Shown here one piece after another: positions 1 to 10,329 of a stretch of 64,000 nt of DNA. The notes under the pieces were generated by a model, which was not told where the DNA came from, did no database searches, and worked only from the letters and a program-made list of their open reading frames with translations. Origin of the DNA: Pectinophora gossypiella (lineage: Eukaryota; Arthropoda; Insecta; Lepidoptera; Gelechiidae); assembly GCF_024362695.1 (NCBI RefSeq), contig NC_065404.1:8658604-8722603 (forward strand), written 5' to 3'. The position numbers and the translations under genes were made by a program. Every line of letters begins with the position of its first letter. Position 1 is the stretch's first letter.

Positions 1-59
1 ACAGTACAACACAGTACAGTGCAGTGCAGTGCATGCAATGCAGTGAGTAGTATAGCATT

Positions 60-350
60 CTCCATGCTACTTTTTAGGGAAAAATAGGGCAGTGGTTTTT
101 CTCTTGACTTGCAATACTCTGTCTGACGCGAATGGGATGGCGCCCAGAGTAGTCACTTTCAAAGCCGTACTAGGAGTCCTGTCCTCCGCCTCTGAATAGT
201 ACTGACAGTTACTGCTGCTCTCTGTCAGAAACCAGGTTATAGTCCCTGTGACTTGCCCCTTCTGTCCTGCATCTATAATAATATGAAATGAACCACAAAT
301 AATCGGAAGACAACTTGCAACCATTTTTGACACGAAGTCCTAAGATAAGT
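60..350. repeat. Dispersed repeat, copy 1 (LINE/SINE-like)
   Basis: About 270 bp closely matches 37590-37835: both carry the block from 'agcattctccatgct' through 'ctctctgtcagaaaccaggtta' to 'cttgcccctt' plus 'gtcctgca'. The far end (280-345) resembles the block at 560-610 (aacttgca-ccac/att-tg-acgaagtcc), which ties the two blocks to one family or to neighbouring parts of one element. The 88-codon minus ORF here is a by-product of the repeat. The family was not identified. Confidence 0.75.
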
Positions 351-508
351 TTAATTAAACATATGGTAACAGATGATCAGCCCTTTATCGATATTTCTGG
401 GAAGATAAGCAGGTAAACATGTTCTGTGTTTTTCATTTGCTCCCAGTACTACATTATGTTGTTGTGAAGGTTACGATTTTTTAGTTGTTTTTATATTGAA
501 TAAAAACA

Positions 509-646
509 TACATACATACATACATAAACTCACGCCCGTAATCCCTAATGGGGTGGGCAGAGCCACAAGTAATCAAAGACAACTTGCAGCCACTGTTGAT
601 ACGAAGTCCAAAGATGGATATGATGAACCTTATGGTGATAAGGGAT
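509..646. repeat. Dispersed repeat with CATA-repeat head, copy 1
   Basis: A short (CATA)n run followed by 'aactcacgcccgtaat' and 'ggggtgggcagagccacaag'. It is essentially identical by eye, over about 110 bp, to 19509-19624. This is typical of a LINE/SINE 3' segment in moth genomes. The near identity of two copies 19 kb apart suggests recent activity. Confidence 0.8.
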
Positions 647-1640
647 CAGCCTATCGCCCATAACATTAGTCCAATAAAAATTGAATAAAAATTATATAAA
701 AAATTCTTTAGCTGATAAAATAATAACTGGCGTGAAAACGAAACCATAAATTTCTTTGTGTATGAACTAAGTAGTTTCACGAAAAAACTGTCGAACAGGA
801 TAAAATAAATTGATGTATTGACGTAAAAGCAAATATATGTTCCGGTGTATTGATAAAAAATGTTAGTAATGCGTCATAGCTGTCAGACTCTGAAGCCTCT
901 TGGGTATTATTGTCCCAAGTTTTGTATGCTCTTACACACTAGGTAAACATCTGTACTTTCGAATCACGTACGACTATGGCACTAACATAAGCATTAAGCA
1001 ACCACTTGCCCTTGCCCTAACAGTGTCATAATAGTCATAGTCATTTATTGATAATAATAATTACACGTCACAGATATTACAAAATTCAATTTATATTAAA
1101 TATTATTACGGAATTCAATTACCGCAATCAAAAAAAAATCAATTCAATTATTATGCCTGTTTACTTATCTTAATACGCTGGCGGTGCCCACCTTATCGTA
1201 GCATATTACCATGTTCACTGTGTATGAACCACATGTGGGGCACTAGCGAAAATGAGAAATCCAACGGGAGGCTGTTCAGATTGTTTTTTTTTTCTTGCCA
1301 TAGTGTATAGTGTATGTTAGTGTGATTATTGAAAAATAACGTTTCACGTGAGAGGTCGATATCTTATTGTCAGTTACACAGTGAACGTGTTAAATGGACA
1401 ATTAATATTTCCGTGTGTGTGTCAGTGTATGTGGTGTGTACGATCACCCACCGCTCAATCACTGGCGCTAAAATATGAATATCGACAGCTCACACTACCG
1501 CCCCCGACGCCGACGGGGCTCCCGGGCCTCCACTGGACACGATTTTCTTTTTACTTGTTGCAGAAACATAAAAATACCTCTACTACAACTGCCAGCGTAA
1601 TTATGTTGTGTACACTGGGACCAACTGTGTTAATTCTCCA
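647..1640. other. No gene seen; AT-rich DNA
   Basis: No ORF with protein-like composition and no splice-linked exon was found. 1030-1150 contains 'catagtcatagtcattta...ataataataatta', which may be a decayed LINE tail. Confidence 0.5.
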
Positions 1641-1644
1641 CTCA

Positions 1645-1830
1645 AAAAAAAAAAAACAAAAATATTTATTTTTCAAAATTGGCTTACAAATTAGCGCTTT
1701 TTGAACTATAAAAATTAAATTACATATTATGTAACTAGCTGTAAAACTACTACCACATCGGAATCTGTAACGCTGAGGGAAAGACATGGCCAGAAAACCT
1801 CACAGCACAGGGCCCTAGTCCTACTGTTCC
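1645..1830 (-). repeat. LINE 3'-end fragment, reverse orientation
   Basis: Read on the plus strand this begins with an A-rich/TTTATTTTTCAAAATTGGC stretch and continues through a block with 'tgtaactagctgtaaaac' and 'cacagcacagggcccta'. I recognise this as the reversed 3' end of a common lepidopteran non-LTR element. The A-run at 1646-1657 is probably part of the tail region. No coding part is retained. Confidence 0.55.
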
Positions 1831-3380
1831 ATGTTTTCCTTTCTTTTTTTTTAAATCCAGTTTGTATTACAAAATTTATAGACTTAAATACAATGGTATT
1901 CCAATTACAGTCGGTGGAAGGAAAGTGAATAATAAAGAGTTTATGTGACTTATCACAGAAACAGTGTTTTATGATTGTTGACCTTTCAACTGTTGAACTG
2001 TCACAAGTTCACAACACACTTGGTTTACCTAGAATTGCACGACTTATTATTATGCTGAAAACGCTAAGGTTGATACAGAAAAAGGATTTACACTTACGCA
2101 ATTCAGTATGTTATGTAATGTAAGTATACTTGTGCAAGAACAATTAGGTAATGAAAGTTGGTTAATTAATAGTTCATTATGATACAAGTGAATAATGTTG
2201 ATCACTACAGACGAGCTTGGATTTCAACCAGAGCTGAAATAAGCCCACTAAATATACATAACGGATGAGCCTTTATTTAAAAGAGTGTTAATTAAAGTCA
2301 AGCAGTATAATGAGTCGAAATGACTTATATGATATTTGAAATAACTATTGAGTTCAAAATTTTAATTATAGGTATGTATCGACTGGTACGGCACCCTCTC
2401 AGTGCGCGAGTCGAAAACTATGATTTTATTTAAATGCCGTTTCTTATCGTACTGTATAATATTCTTTGCTTTTGATGGCAAAGTTTTATAACAATAATGA
2501 AAGCACTTCCTAAAGGCGATAAAGGCCATACCCAACTTACGGCCATGCAGTGCAGCCAGCCGTAGCTGACCATGCCGGCAGCGCGCACTGTGCCGCGTAT
2601 ATACTCTTCTCTGTGTTTCGCACATGCTCAATGCTTTCCTTGCATGAACACCAGAATGCGATTTGGTATACTGTGTTAACTAATTTAAATACCCACTCAA
2701 CCGTTTTTATCGTCTTACTTGAAAGGTTGTTTCGGGTGACTCGCAGTTGCCCGATTTTTGATGTTATGAATAAAATAAATCTGTAAACTAGATAAGAGAG
2801 AACAGGATCGTTTATTAAACTTCACGAGTATGGAATACAGTTCTCTTTATAATAAACCAGGTATCAAATCCAATCAAAAGATTAATATTTTATTACGTGA
2901 GGGAGATATTTCCCTAATACAGCAATGAAACAAAATATATTGATAATTATTTCAGTTAGCCTTCGTAAATATTCAGCTCACACGCAAGACGCAGTATAAG
3001 CCACAAATTTATGTTTAGTCAATGGAAAAATTACAGTTACCTGGCGAAAATATTCGAAAAACCATGAGAAAAGTGAAAAAATCTCCTAGAAAGATAATCA
3101 ATAATTCAATTTTATATATTACAGTTTAAAATTTTTTATTCAACTTTATGTTTACCCGCAACGGTACGGAGACGTAAGCGATTAAGGTGAGAGGATGTTT
3201 GTTTGCGCGTTTATGCAAACCTATTTTGCCATTTATCACCAAAACTACTAGTTCGATTTTGACGCAGTTTTCAGTGCTGGGTTTGGGTTTGATAGGTGCA
3301 TGTTCTTAGTAAAATAATTTAACATAAATTAATGCAAGACTTTAATTATCGCTTTTAGCTTGGGTTGTAGATTCGTCAAT
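1831..3380. other. No gene seen; unassigned AT-rich sequence with decayed repeat
   Basis: The ORFs at 2362-2631 (-) and 2550-2786 (+) overlap on opposite strands, lack domains and are taken as chance ORFs. 3150-3310 ('accaaaactactagttcgattttgacgcagtttt') has the look of an old LINE 3' region. The terminal part next to 3386 serves as the 3' flank of the gene on the minus strand: an ATTAAA-type poly(A) signal lies at 3341-3346. Confidence 0.45.
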
Positions 3381-3387
3381 TTTTATT
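3341..3387 (-). promoter_or_regulatory. Candidate poly(A) signals of protein A gene
   Basis: On the minus strand an AATAAA hexamer (3387-3382) overlaps the last two bases of the TAA stop. A weaker ATTAAA lies about 40 nt after the stop (3346-3341). If the first is used, the 3' UTR would be only tens of bases long. Confidence 0.45.
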
Positions 3388-5946
3388 ACGAATCGTCTTT
3401 TTCGTCATGTTGGGCATTATCATCTTGTTTAGCATCATTATGATCAGCAGTAGTATTATCTATATTAGTATCATTGTGATTTGTGTCATTCCCAATACTG
3501 GAATTATCATTATGTTCTTCAGTATCTGTAGTATTGTGTGTATTGTTATCATGTGTACCATTGTAATTTTTTTCTGTAGTATTGTGTGTATTGTAATCTT
3601 TTTCTGTTGTATTGGTGGTATTTTGTACATTTTGATTGCCATGGTCGTCCATATTCTTTTCAGGAGAATAAGAGCTGGGAACGTCTGATTCAACTACAGC
3701 CCACATGGGCAAGCTTGTAGGTGGTGTCCCTTTGCGCCATTTAGTACCGTTTGTTGGTGACGGTTTGGTGAATTTAGCTTTGTCTTTCTCATGGTAACAT
3801 ACACATTTGCAGTGTTTATTGGAATACGCTATGTCATAGTGAAAATCCAAACACTTTCTTATACAAAGGAAAGCTTTTTCATGATTTAAACACTCGTGAG
3901 TTCTTTGAAAGCCGTAACGTAAAATGGCATCTGAAAATGTAAAGATTAGTAATAAATATTATTGCCAAATAGACTGATCGTATATACCATTTAACTAGGT
4001 TTCCACCTACGATTCGCGCGCCACGTTATTCATTTTTACAGACCGTTTTCATCCCCTTAAGAGATGATTTCGGAGATAAAAACTATCCTATGTTCTTTCC
4101 TGAGTCTCAAACTATCTCCATGTCTAAATTACTTTCACATTTTATAATATTACTAGCTTTCCGCCCGCAACTTCGTCTGCGTGGTGTTCTACTGAGTCGG
4201 CCCTTGGAAAGTACCCTGTCTTCGTCCCTTAAGTATTTTTTAATCAAAATCGGTCCAATTATTTAGACGTGTAAAAGTTACAGACGTACTCATATCTCAC
4301 AAACTTTCATCACCTTTTTTCTTTCTTTAGTGTATTCATTTCCAAAAATCCCTTCTTATTGCTTACCAACGGCACATCAGGAACCCTTGTGCAAAATGGT
4401 ACCTCTAACTACAAAACTGACAAAGTTTCGTAGAAATTATTTCCTTTCTTAACCCTTTAGGGGATGTTTTCAAAAATCTGTTTATTACTTACTCACTAAT
4501 GTGTCGTAAGGAACCGCGTGCAAAATTTCATGCTTTTACTTCAAAAATTACACAATTTCTTAAAATTATATTTTTAACATTTTAAATTTATTTATAAACA
4601 AACAAAACAAAATTACATGTCCACATTTGTAACCCTCTAAGCGATTAAATTCCAAAAAAACCCTTCTTAATGCTCATTTACGTCACAACTTGTGCAGTTA
4701 TGCGAAATTTCATGCTTCTAATTTCAAAACTGACGAAGTTTCATACAAAATTTCAATCCATTTTTAACCCTTTACCTAGGGGATGAATTGTCAATGAATT
4801 GTTAGTGCTTACTCACTTGTATCTTTTATTGTTATTTCAAAAAGAAAGAGCTCGACCTGATGCAGCCCGAATGGTCACTGCGACTTTACGAGATCTATTG
4901 TGACCACGTTCCTAAAGGCACATATGTTGAGAAGCTCACATAGACTAACATAATTCATAGTATTTATAATGTACAATGTTATTATATTACATACATGTGG
5001 GCGAATTGTTGATAACCTCCTGTTTAAAGTTGGTTAAAACCATTATCAATTCTTATCTAATCACAAATTACCTTTGTAGACAGTTTCATTCAAACTTGCT
5101 GATTCTTGGATATCCACTGCAACATAATAAATAACTGTGATATCAGTCGAATTCGAAGTCGAATTGAATTTAACATATGTCAATATTATACAAACATCAT
5201 TTTATTCACTCCTTTGCAAAAACGTTTAGCTACAAATTTAGGCGATCTACAGCCGCGACACAGCAGCGAATTCTTAGGATAAGACAGATTGGTATACGAC
5301 CACGGATGTCTACGAAATATTACTATTCGGAAGAATTCCAGAGTAATAATGTTTCTTGTTTCTTACTTTTTATAGCGCAATTTTTCCATAGTCGGGTTTT
5401 AATTTTTATATTTATATTCAGCAAGTCAGAAAAGTATTCGGAATAAGCAAGTCGAAGTCATAAAAGCTGACAGAAGACTTTCCAAGTAGAACTACAAAAT
5501 GACTACAGCGCCCACGCTGTAAGTATGTAATAATCGTTGCATGGGCCTTTTTTAATAATAACACTGATACCAGGGGCAATGAGATCGGTGATTAAACTTA
5601 CAATCCAAATGATAGGAGAAATAAAGATCTTTTGCAGATTTCCATTTTTAGGTTTTGAATCTAAGTATCTTAGAAACTTTTTGGTCTGTCACATAAAAAT
5701 ACTCTGATTTTGTTCCAGTTGACTAAAAAGTACGTACACTTTACAATATTTGTCAAAATTGAAGGCGCCCTATGTTTGTAATACAGACATCATATGCTCA
5801 AATCATTTCACATATTTATTAATAACTATATTATTGGGTATGTAACTAAGTACTTACGAAATAAATAACTTACCAACAGTTGTTAGACTGTATCCATCTA
5901 TTAGACTATATAGATGTATAAAGCAAAATACTATTGTAATAAACAT
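3386..5946 (-). CDS. Secreted six-cysteine, Asn/Thr-rich protein A (3 exons, minus strand)
   Basis: I assemble this gene as complement(join(3386..3930, 5072..5116, 5874..5946)), 220 aa. Exon 1 starts at ATG 5946 and codes for a hydrophobic signal peptide (MFITIVFCFIHLYSL...) ending at a perfect donor, G|GTAAGT. Exon 2 is only 45 bp, with acceptor TTGCAG and donor G|GTAATT. Exon 3 starts after ATTTTCAG. All junctions are phase 1 and the frame stays open throughout. The mature part has cysteines at residues 53, 62, 66, 80, 82 and 84 (C-x8-C-x3-C-x13-C-x-C-x-C). The C-terminal half is an acidic Asn/Thr/His/Asp tail with about a dozen N-x-S/T sequons and internal duplications around 'NTTEK' and 'THNTT'. 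The protein is probably secreted and heavily glycosylated. The downstream neighbour at 8035-8676 is a paralogue. I recognise no named family: CxxxC plus CxC recalls CS-alpha-beta peptides, but the fold is inference. An in-frame ATG at 6072 would give a longer N-terminus without a clean signal peptide. The reading frame is solid, the function unknown. Confidence 0.78.
4150..4810. repeat. Decayed LINE-like repeat inside intron of protein A gene
   Basis: It opens with 'actagctttccgcccgcaacttcgtctgcg', a phrase common at the ends of lepidopteran non-LTR elements. It then shows imperfect internal repeats built around 'caaaatttcatgcttctaa...aaactgacaaagtttc' (near 4430, 4530 and 4710) and 'aacccttta..ggggatg' (near 4450 and 4770). 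It makes up much of the 1141-bp intron between exons 2 and 3. Confidence 0.5.
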
Positions 5947-6527
5947 TTTCAAAGTTCGATTAAACAAAATGAATAAATTGTTAACAATAACCGTGTTTGG
6001 GTTATTATTGCCAATTAATATGGCAGGAAATTGGTTGTCATAAAAAATCATAGTAATAAATGAAAATAACATTACGATAATGCAGGATTACCATTATTAA
6101 ATTATGAAGAAAAAGGGAATGACATCAATCAAATATTATGATGGTTGTCCAATAGAAGTAGCATTACATACCTACGTTCAAACCCGTCGACAATGAAATA
6201 ATAATAAAAAATTGGGTACTTATACACAACTAGATACTTATTCACCTATATTTGGGTGATGCGGAGTAGAATCGAAAAGACGTTTAGAAGCTAAAATAAA
6301 ATAAGTTGAAAAGCAGCAAAACAGTTTTAGTTTTAGTTTGTGTTTTAGTTGTACTCAACAACTCGCTCGACGTAGAGGGAAAATAAAGGGAACGTACCGT
6401 AGAGAAACGCGACGTAGAGCCGCTCGCGCGCAAGACGCTCGCCGTAGCGGGAATCGACGATCTGAGACTCACTGTCAAAGCCGTAGTTGGTACCTAACAG
6501 GGAATATAAATGTTTATTTTAACATAA
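5947..6527. other. 5' flank of protein A gene; no other gene seen
   Basis: AT-rich DNA upstream of the ATG at 5946 on the minus strand. It should hold the promoter, but no convincing TATA box or initiator could be picked by eye. 6360-6480 is an arginine-codon-rich GC patch with no recognised origin. Confidence 0.4.
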
Positions 6528-6832
6528 TTAAGAGAGCTATACTCGGTATTTCCCTGCTCGATCGAATCAGAAATGAGGATATCCGCAGGAGAACTAAAGT
6601 CACCGACATAGCTCGGAGAATTGCCAAGCTGAAGTGGCAGTGGGCAGGACACATAGCGAGGAGAACCGATGGCCGCTGGGGCGGAAAGGTTCTAGAATGG
6701 CGACCACGTGTCGGACGACGCTCAGTGGGTAGGCCCGCAACAAGGTGGACCGACGATCTGGTGAAGGTCGCGGGAAGCCTATGAGGCCTATGCCCAGCAG
6801 TGGGCGTCGTACGGCTGATGATGATGATGATT
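6528..6832 (+). pseudogene. 5'-truncated RTE-like LINE, C-terminal ORF2 end
   Basis: The frame reads ...RAILGISLLDRIRNED, RRTKVTDIARRIAKLKWQWAGHIAR, and then GRPATRWTDDLVKVAGS. This is the conserved tail of the reverse-transcriptase ORF of RTE-type LINEs in moths. The sequence after the stop ('cccagcagtgggcgtcgtacggctgatgatgatgatga') is the diagnostic 3' end with TGA microsatellite tail. Only the last ~300 bp is kept, so this is a dead 5'-truncated insertion. It sits between the two secreted-protein genes. Confidence 0.88.
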
Positions 6833-7204
6833 TTAACATAATAACAAAGGGGTAGGCAGAGCTGTTCCGTATGAATGTGGCTTTTAATGCGTGCTTTATA
6901 ACTTTATTTCTTCGGCCACGGTTAAGAGATTGAGTGGTCAGTTATGAACGAGGTGGTAGGAAGGACCGTTGTGCATTATAATATTGATGCTGGTATAGAG
7001 AAATATAATATACTACCATACCCTGGACCCTTCATTCAAAAAATATTCTTATCGTGTGCCACATCAGTGCAAACGAGATGCGTTTGGCGCGCTGTTTCCT
7101 TTACTCCTTAGCGACTTACGGCCATTTAAGACTAAAGTTATATTCATAGGGGGTGAGGTCGGCACCCAATACATATGTGTGCGGGGCGGAGAGTTACAGT
7201 TATA
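6833..7204. other. No gene seen
   Basis: Intergenic DNA between the LINE fragment and the MITE pair, with no coding signal. 'ggggtgaggtcggcacc' near 7150 resembles other moth repeat fragments but was not assigned. Confidence 0.4.
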
Positions 7205-7430
7205 CAGGGTGTTAGTGACATCGTAACGAATACTGAGGGGGATGATTCAGACCATGATTCTGAGTTAATATCAAGTGGAATATTCCGTCGCAAAATTCAT
7301 GTTTTTTTTTAGTTTTTTTAAATTATTTTCAATTCTATACTTTTGCGATGAAAAATTCCACTTGATATTAACTCAGAATAATCAGTTGAATCATCCCCCT
7401 TAGTATTCGTTACGATGTCACTTACACCCC
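7205..7430. mobile_element. Fold-back MITE, copy 1
   Basis: The ends are 'cagggtgttagtgacatcgt' and, inverted, 'acgatgtcacttacacccc'. The inverted repeats run about 100 bp ('gattctgagttaatatcaagtggaat' against 'attccacttgatattaactcagaat') round a short A/T spacer, so a single strand folds almost end to end. No ORF. Copies 2 and 3 are at 7466-7672 and 26764-27022. Confidence 0.85.
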
Positions 7431-7465
7431 GCACAAGTACATACTGTAGCCATACAAGTAGGTAT

Positions 7466-7672
7466 GGGTGTTAGTGACACCGTAACGAATACTGAGGGGG
7501 ATGATTCAGACCATGATTCTGAGTTGAAATCAAGTGGAATTTTCAGTCGGAAAATTCATGAAAATTTTTGATTTTTTTTAAGTTATTTTCTGTTCCATAC
7601 TTTTGCGACGGAAAATTCCACTTGATATCAATCATCCCTCAAAGTTTTCGTTACGATGTCACTAACACCCTG
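7466..7672. mobile_element. Fold-back MITE, copy 2
   Basis: Same family and orientation as the copy ending 35 bp upstream. It begins 'gggtgttagtgacaccgtaacg' and ends 'cgttacgatgtcactaacaccctg'. The central part (ttccgtcg/aaaattcatg... and cgacggaaaattccacttgatat) is diverged from copy 1, so the pair is two related elements rather than a recent duplication. Confidence 0.85.
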
Positions 7673-7833
7673 TATATTATGTACTTAGTATTATTCTTTT
7701 TTTTTATGACACTGCGTAAAAGTGCCTTGAGAGGGAATGATCAATGCTAGCGTAAAACACATCGTGTTCGACTCCACTTTATGAGTTTGAATTCATGTTT
7801 GGATTTCATAATTAATATCATCTGGTTTCCAGG

Positions 7834-7970
7834 ATTTGTGCCCGGTTAATGGCAATGGGTTCGCCCCGTATAAACGTAGCTGGCGCAGAGTGAGTGTAAA
7901 ATACACCTCTGCTCACCCCTCCGGGGATACAGGCGTTATGCTATGTTGTGTTATGTTAATAAATCGTATA
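7834..7970 (+). repeat. SINE-like repeat fragment
   Basis: Contains 'gatttgtgcccggttaatggc' and, ~70 bp on, 'tcacccctccggggatacaggcgttatgctatgtt'. I recognise this as a widespread short lepidopteran repeat. It lies in the 3' flank of the secreted-protein B gene, just past its poly(A) signal. Confidence 0.6.
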
Positions 7971-7983
7971 CAAGTAAAACCTT

Positions 7984-7989
7984 TTTATT
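7984..7989 (-). promoter_or_regulatory. Poly(A) signal of protein B gene
   Basis: AATAAA on the minus strand, 46 nt past the TAA stop of the protein B frame (8037-8035), at a normal distance for an insect 3' UTR. Confidence 0.6.
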
Positions 7990-8034
7990 TTTCAGTATTC
8001 AATATTGCAAATAGATTTAGTAGTAGCAGTTCTT

Positions 8035-8676
8035 TTATACTGGTGTAGCAGTAGTAGTAGTAGTTTCACTACCATTAGCACTACTAGCATTACTACTACC
8101 ATTTGCGTCAGAAGTATTTTCATCATCGGTCCCATTAGCATTACTATCACTACCATTTGTGCTGGCGTTACTATTATTTGAGCTGTTGATCTCCACTTTT
8201 TCACAAGGATTTCTTGTCGTAGTCATAGTAGTTGTTTCTTCTACGGTTGTGGTTTCTTCTGGGCGAGGTGATAATGTACCGACCACTTCATACAATGTCG
8301 GTTTAAATGTTCGAGGTACCGTCTTCGTAGTTCCATTAGTTCTCCACTTGAAAAATGGCAACACAGTCGTCGATTTTAATACGTGACATGAACATTTGCA
8401 TCGAGATGTAAGTCGAAAGATTTGAAAGCCAATGCTCTTACACGAAGTCATACATTTGAACGCAATGCTATAACTATGGCATTTATCGTTGAAACTGAGA
8501 CCATAGTGTCTTCTAAAGTACTCATCATTTTCTGAAAGTGAAAAATGAAACTGTAATATTTTATATTTTACTTACAAATGCTACTTAAGGTCTTATAACG
8601 ATGAAAACAAATAAAAATGCACACCATCTACTGATGTAACGACAACAAATATCACGCACGCAGCTATTAGTTTCAT
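8035..8676 (-). CDS. Secreted six-cysteine, Asn/Ser/Thr-rich protein B (2 exons, minus strand)
   Basis: I assemble this as complement(join(8035..8531, 8625..8676)), 182 aa. Exon 1 starts at ATG 8676 and encodes a clear signal peptide (MKLIAACVIFVVVTS, then VD), ending GATG|GTGTGC. The 93-nt intron ends CACTTTCAG, and exon 2 continues in phase 1 (G|AA makes Glu18). Cysteines lie at residues 35, 44, 48, 62, 64 and 66, giving C-x8-C-x3-C-x13-C-x-C-x-C, the exact spacing of protein A. Between and around the cysteines the two proteins share little else (RHYGLS against RYGFQ; RCKCSCH against HCKCVCY). The C-terminal half is Thr-rich (ETTTVEETTTMTTT) and then an Asn/Ser tract with about ten N-x-S/T sequons, so it is probably a glycosylated secreted protein. 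It lacks the 45-bp second exon of its paralogue. The family is unknown. The gene order and shared phase-1 structure argue for tandem duplication followed by fast divergence. Confidence 0.8.
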
Positions 8677-8817
8677 TTTGCTATGTAATGTTCATCTACC
8701 ACAGTAATATGTGCGGAAATATTAATAATAAATTGCTGTTTTATCAAATGGTCGAATAATAACAAAACCATTTAACGAGGCTTGATTACAACTGTAAATT
8801 AAACACCTACATTAAAA

Positions 8818-9012
8818 CCTGGCCAAGTGCATGTCGGCCGATATACAATAGTCCTACATTACGGTCAAGAGTACTAATATGTATACACTTGGATACCATG
8901 TCACATTAACTTTTTTGACAATTTAAACCGTAAGTCTCATTAAATGTCAAATATGATAGTGCGACAGGGTTCTAAAGTGGGTACATGATATTACTCATGA
9001 CTGTACGTACAG
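8818..9012. mobile_element. Short inverted-repeat element (MITE), copy 1
   Basis: Shares with 56818-56968 the sequence 'taatatgtatacac-ttgg-taccatgt-acat', 'cttttttgaca', 'taaatgtcaaatat' and 'gtgcgacag'. The outer ends are inverted: 'ggtca-gagta-taatatgtatac' at the left pairs with 'gtacatgatattactcatgactgtac' at the right. No coding capacity. Confidence 0.7.
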
Positions 9013-9480
9013 TTGACAGGATGCCGATATCTACCTTTAAACTTATGGAAGTCTGCGTTTTTGGGGAACGGGACAGTTGATTTCTTCATTGAAAAATCTA
9101 AATAATTAATACGAAGTGGTGCTTTGTGGTTAATGATCGCATTAAGTTAGTCGGAAAACATTCGCGACAGTGTTATTATATCGGAATATTCAATACACAA
9201 AGTGTATCTATCTATTTGCGATTCGTGCCAACAAGCCGCCTTATAACTCGAAAGTTTATGCGGACTCTTGAGTTATTTCGTTTGGGGTTCGGAGTAGGAG
9301 TCTACTCCAAAGGTGGGGGCTTAGGTTTCATCATTCATCGTCATCACCTTTCATCATTTCATTAATCATCAAGAAAAAAAATACGTAAGACATGGCTGTA
9401 TGGGCATAGTTCCCTTTGCCTTACCCTTCGGGGAAAACCAAAACAAAAAAAAAGTAAAAATAATAAAATCCGGGCAAGCG
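9013..9480. other. No gene seen
   Basis: Contains a run of 'catcatt/cgtcatca' microsatellite-like sequence (9328-9370), possibly the remnant tail of an RTE-like LINE. The ORF at 9126-9365 has no recognisable domain. Confidence 0.4.
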
Positions 9481-9660
9481 CGAGTCGGACTCGCTTTTTT
9501 TGACGTGACTTATTGTAGATTTACTGCAGATGGCATTAACTACTTGGCCGGACAAATGGGGAGCGCTGAAGGCCCCGGTACAACGTTTAAGACAACAGGC
9601 CTGAGGGTGCCCAGTTGGGCGCGAACCTCGGCTCAGGGCGTCGTCTGAGAGGAGTCGTAG
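9481..9660 (+). repeat. Dispersed repeat 'CTTATTGTAGATTTGCCGC' family, copy 1
   Basis: Reads 'tgacgtgacttattgtaga' ... 'tacttggccggacaaatgggg' ... 'agttgggcgcgaacctcgg' ... 'cgtcgtctgagagg'. Matching copies lie reversed at 10330-10690 and 20150-20620 and forward at 22240-22325 and 52780-53100. The longest copies are about 350 bp. The class is unresolved. Confidence 0.8.
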
Positions 9661-10329
9661 TCGTGCACCAACGATCCCATGCCTAAAAAGTTCCCGACTG
9701 CGCGCCATAACCGACACAAGACGCCGAGTTTAAAGAAATTCTGATTGCGAAACTCAAGTAAGACGAGTAAACGATTGAATAGGTTGATATTGACCGGACG
9801 GACACTCTCTCACCCTAGGGGTTCCTTTTTACGATTTTTGTACGGAACATTAAAAAGATATCATACTTATCAACTACAGTAATCAGGCCTGATTACTTGT
9901 GACTATGCCCACCCTATTACGGGTTTGACTGATTTTCTTTATTCGATAGTAGAAATAAAGTTATTTTCCATTATTTCTACAGACATCATTTTGTTTTCCT
10001 GTGATAATTTTAGTTTTTTCTTTCTGGCAGCATCAAAGATAAGGGCAGTCCAGTGTTTTATTTTATGATTTTCTATTAATAGTTATAACATAAAATCTAT
10101 TCAACTTAAAAGAAAAATAAATATTTTTAAGAATGTACAAAGGCCTTTCATAATATACCCCACTTAATCTAGTAACCCGACATAAAAATCAGTACCTCTT
10201 TCAGTCCCTGTTCCAATAAGTAGAGACATCGTTGTATTTCGCCTATAATCTTTACCTCATCCGTTCAGTAACTTCGGGGTTAAAGGGGGAAGGATCGTTT
10301 AACTGGAAGGACTTCCTCTCACCATAAAG
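9661..10329. other. No gene seen between two repeat copies
   Basis: A non-coding stretch flanked by oppositely oriented copies of one repeat. 9810-9860 has the phrase 'aggggttcctttttacgatttttgtacggaac', seen at other moth repeat ends. Confidence 0.4.

Noticed and set aside
3407..3688. 93-codon plus-strand ORF with very hydrophobic, Ile/Ser-rich product
   Set aside because: It is the complement of the Asn/Thr-rich tail of secreted protein A. AAT/ACA codons read backwards give Ile/Val/Cys, mimicking a membrane protein.
8159..8386. Plus-strand Val-rich ORF resembling a membrane segment
   Set aside because: Antisense shadow of the Thr-rich region of secreted protein B.
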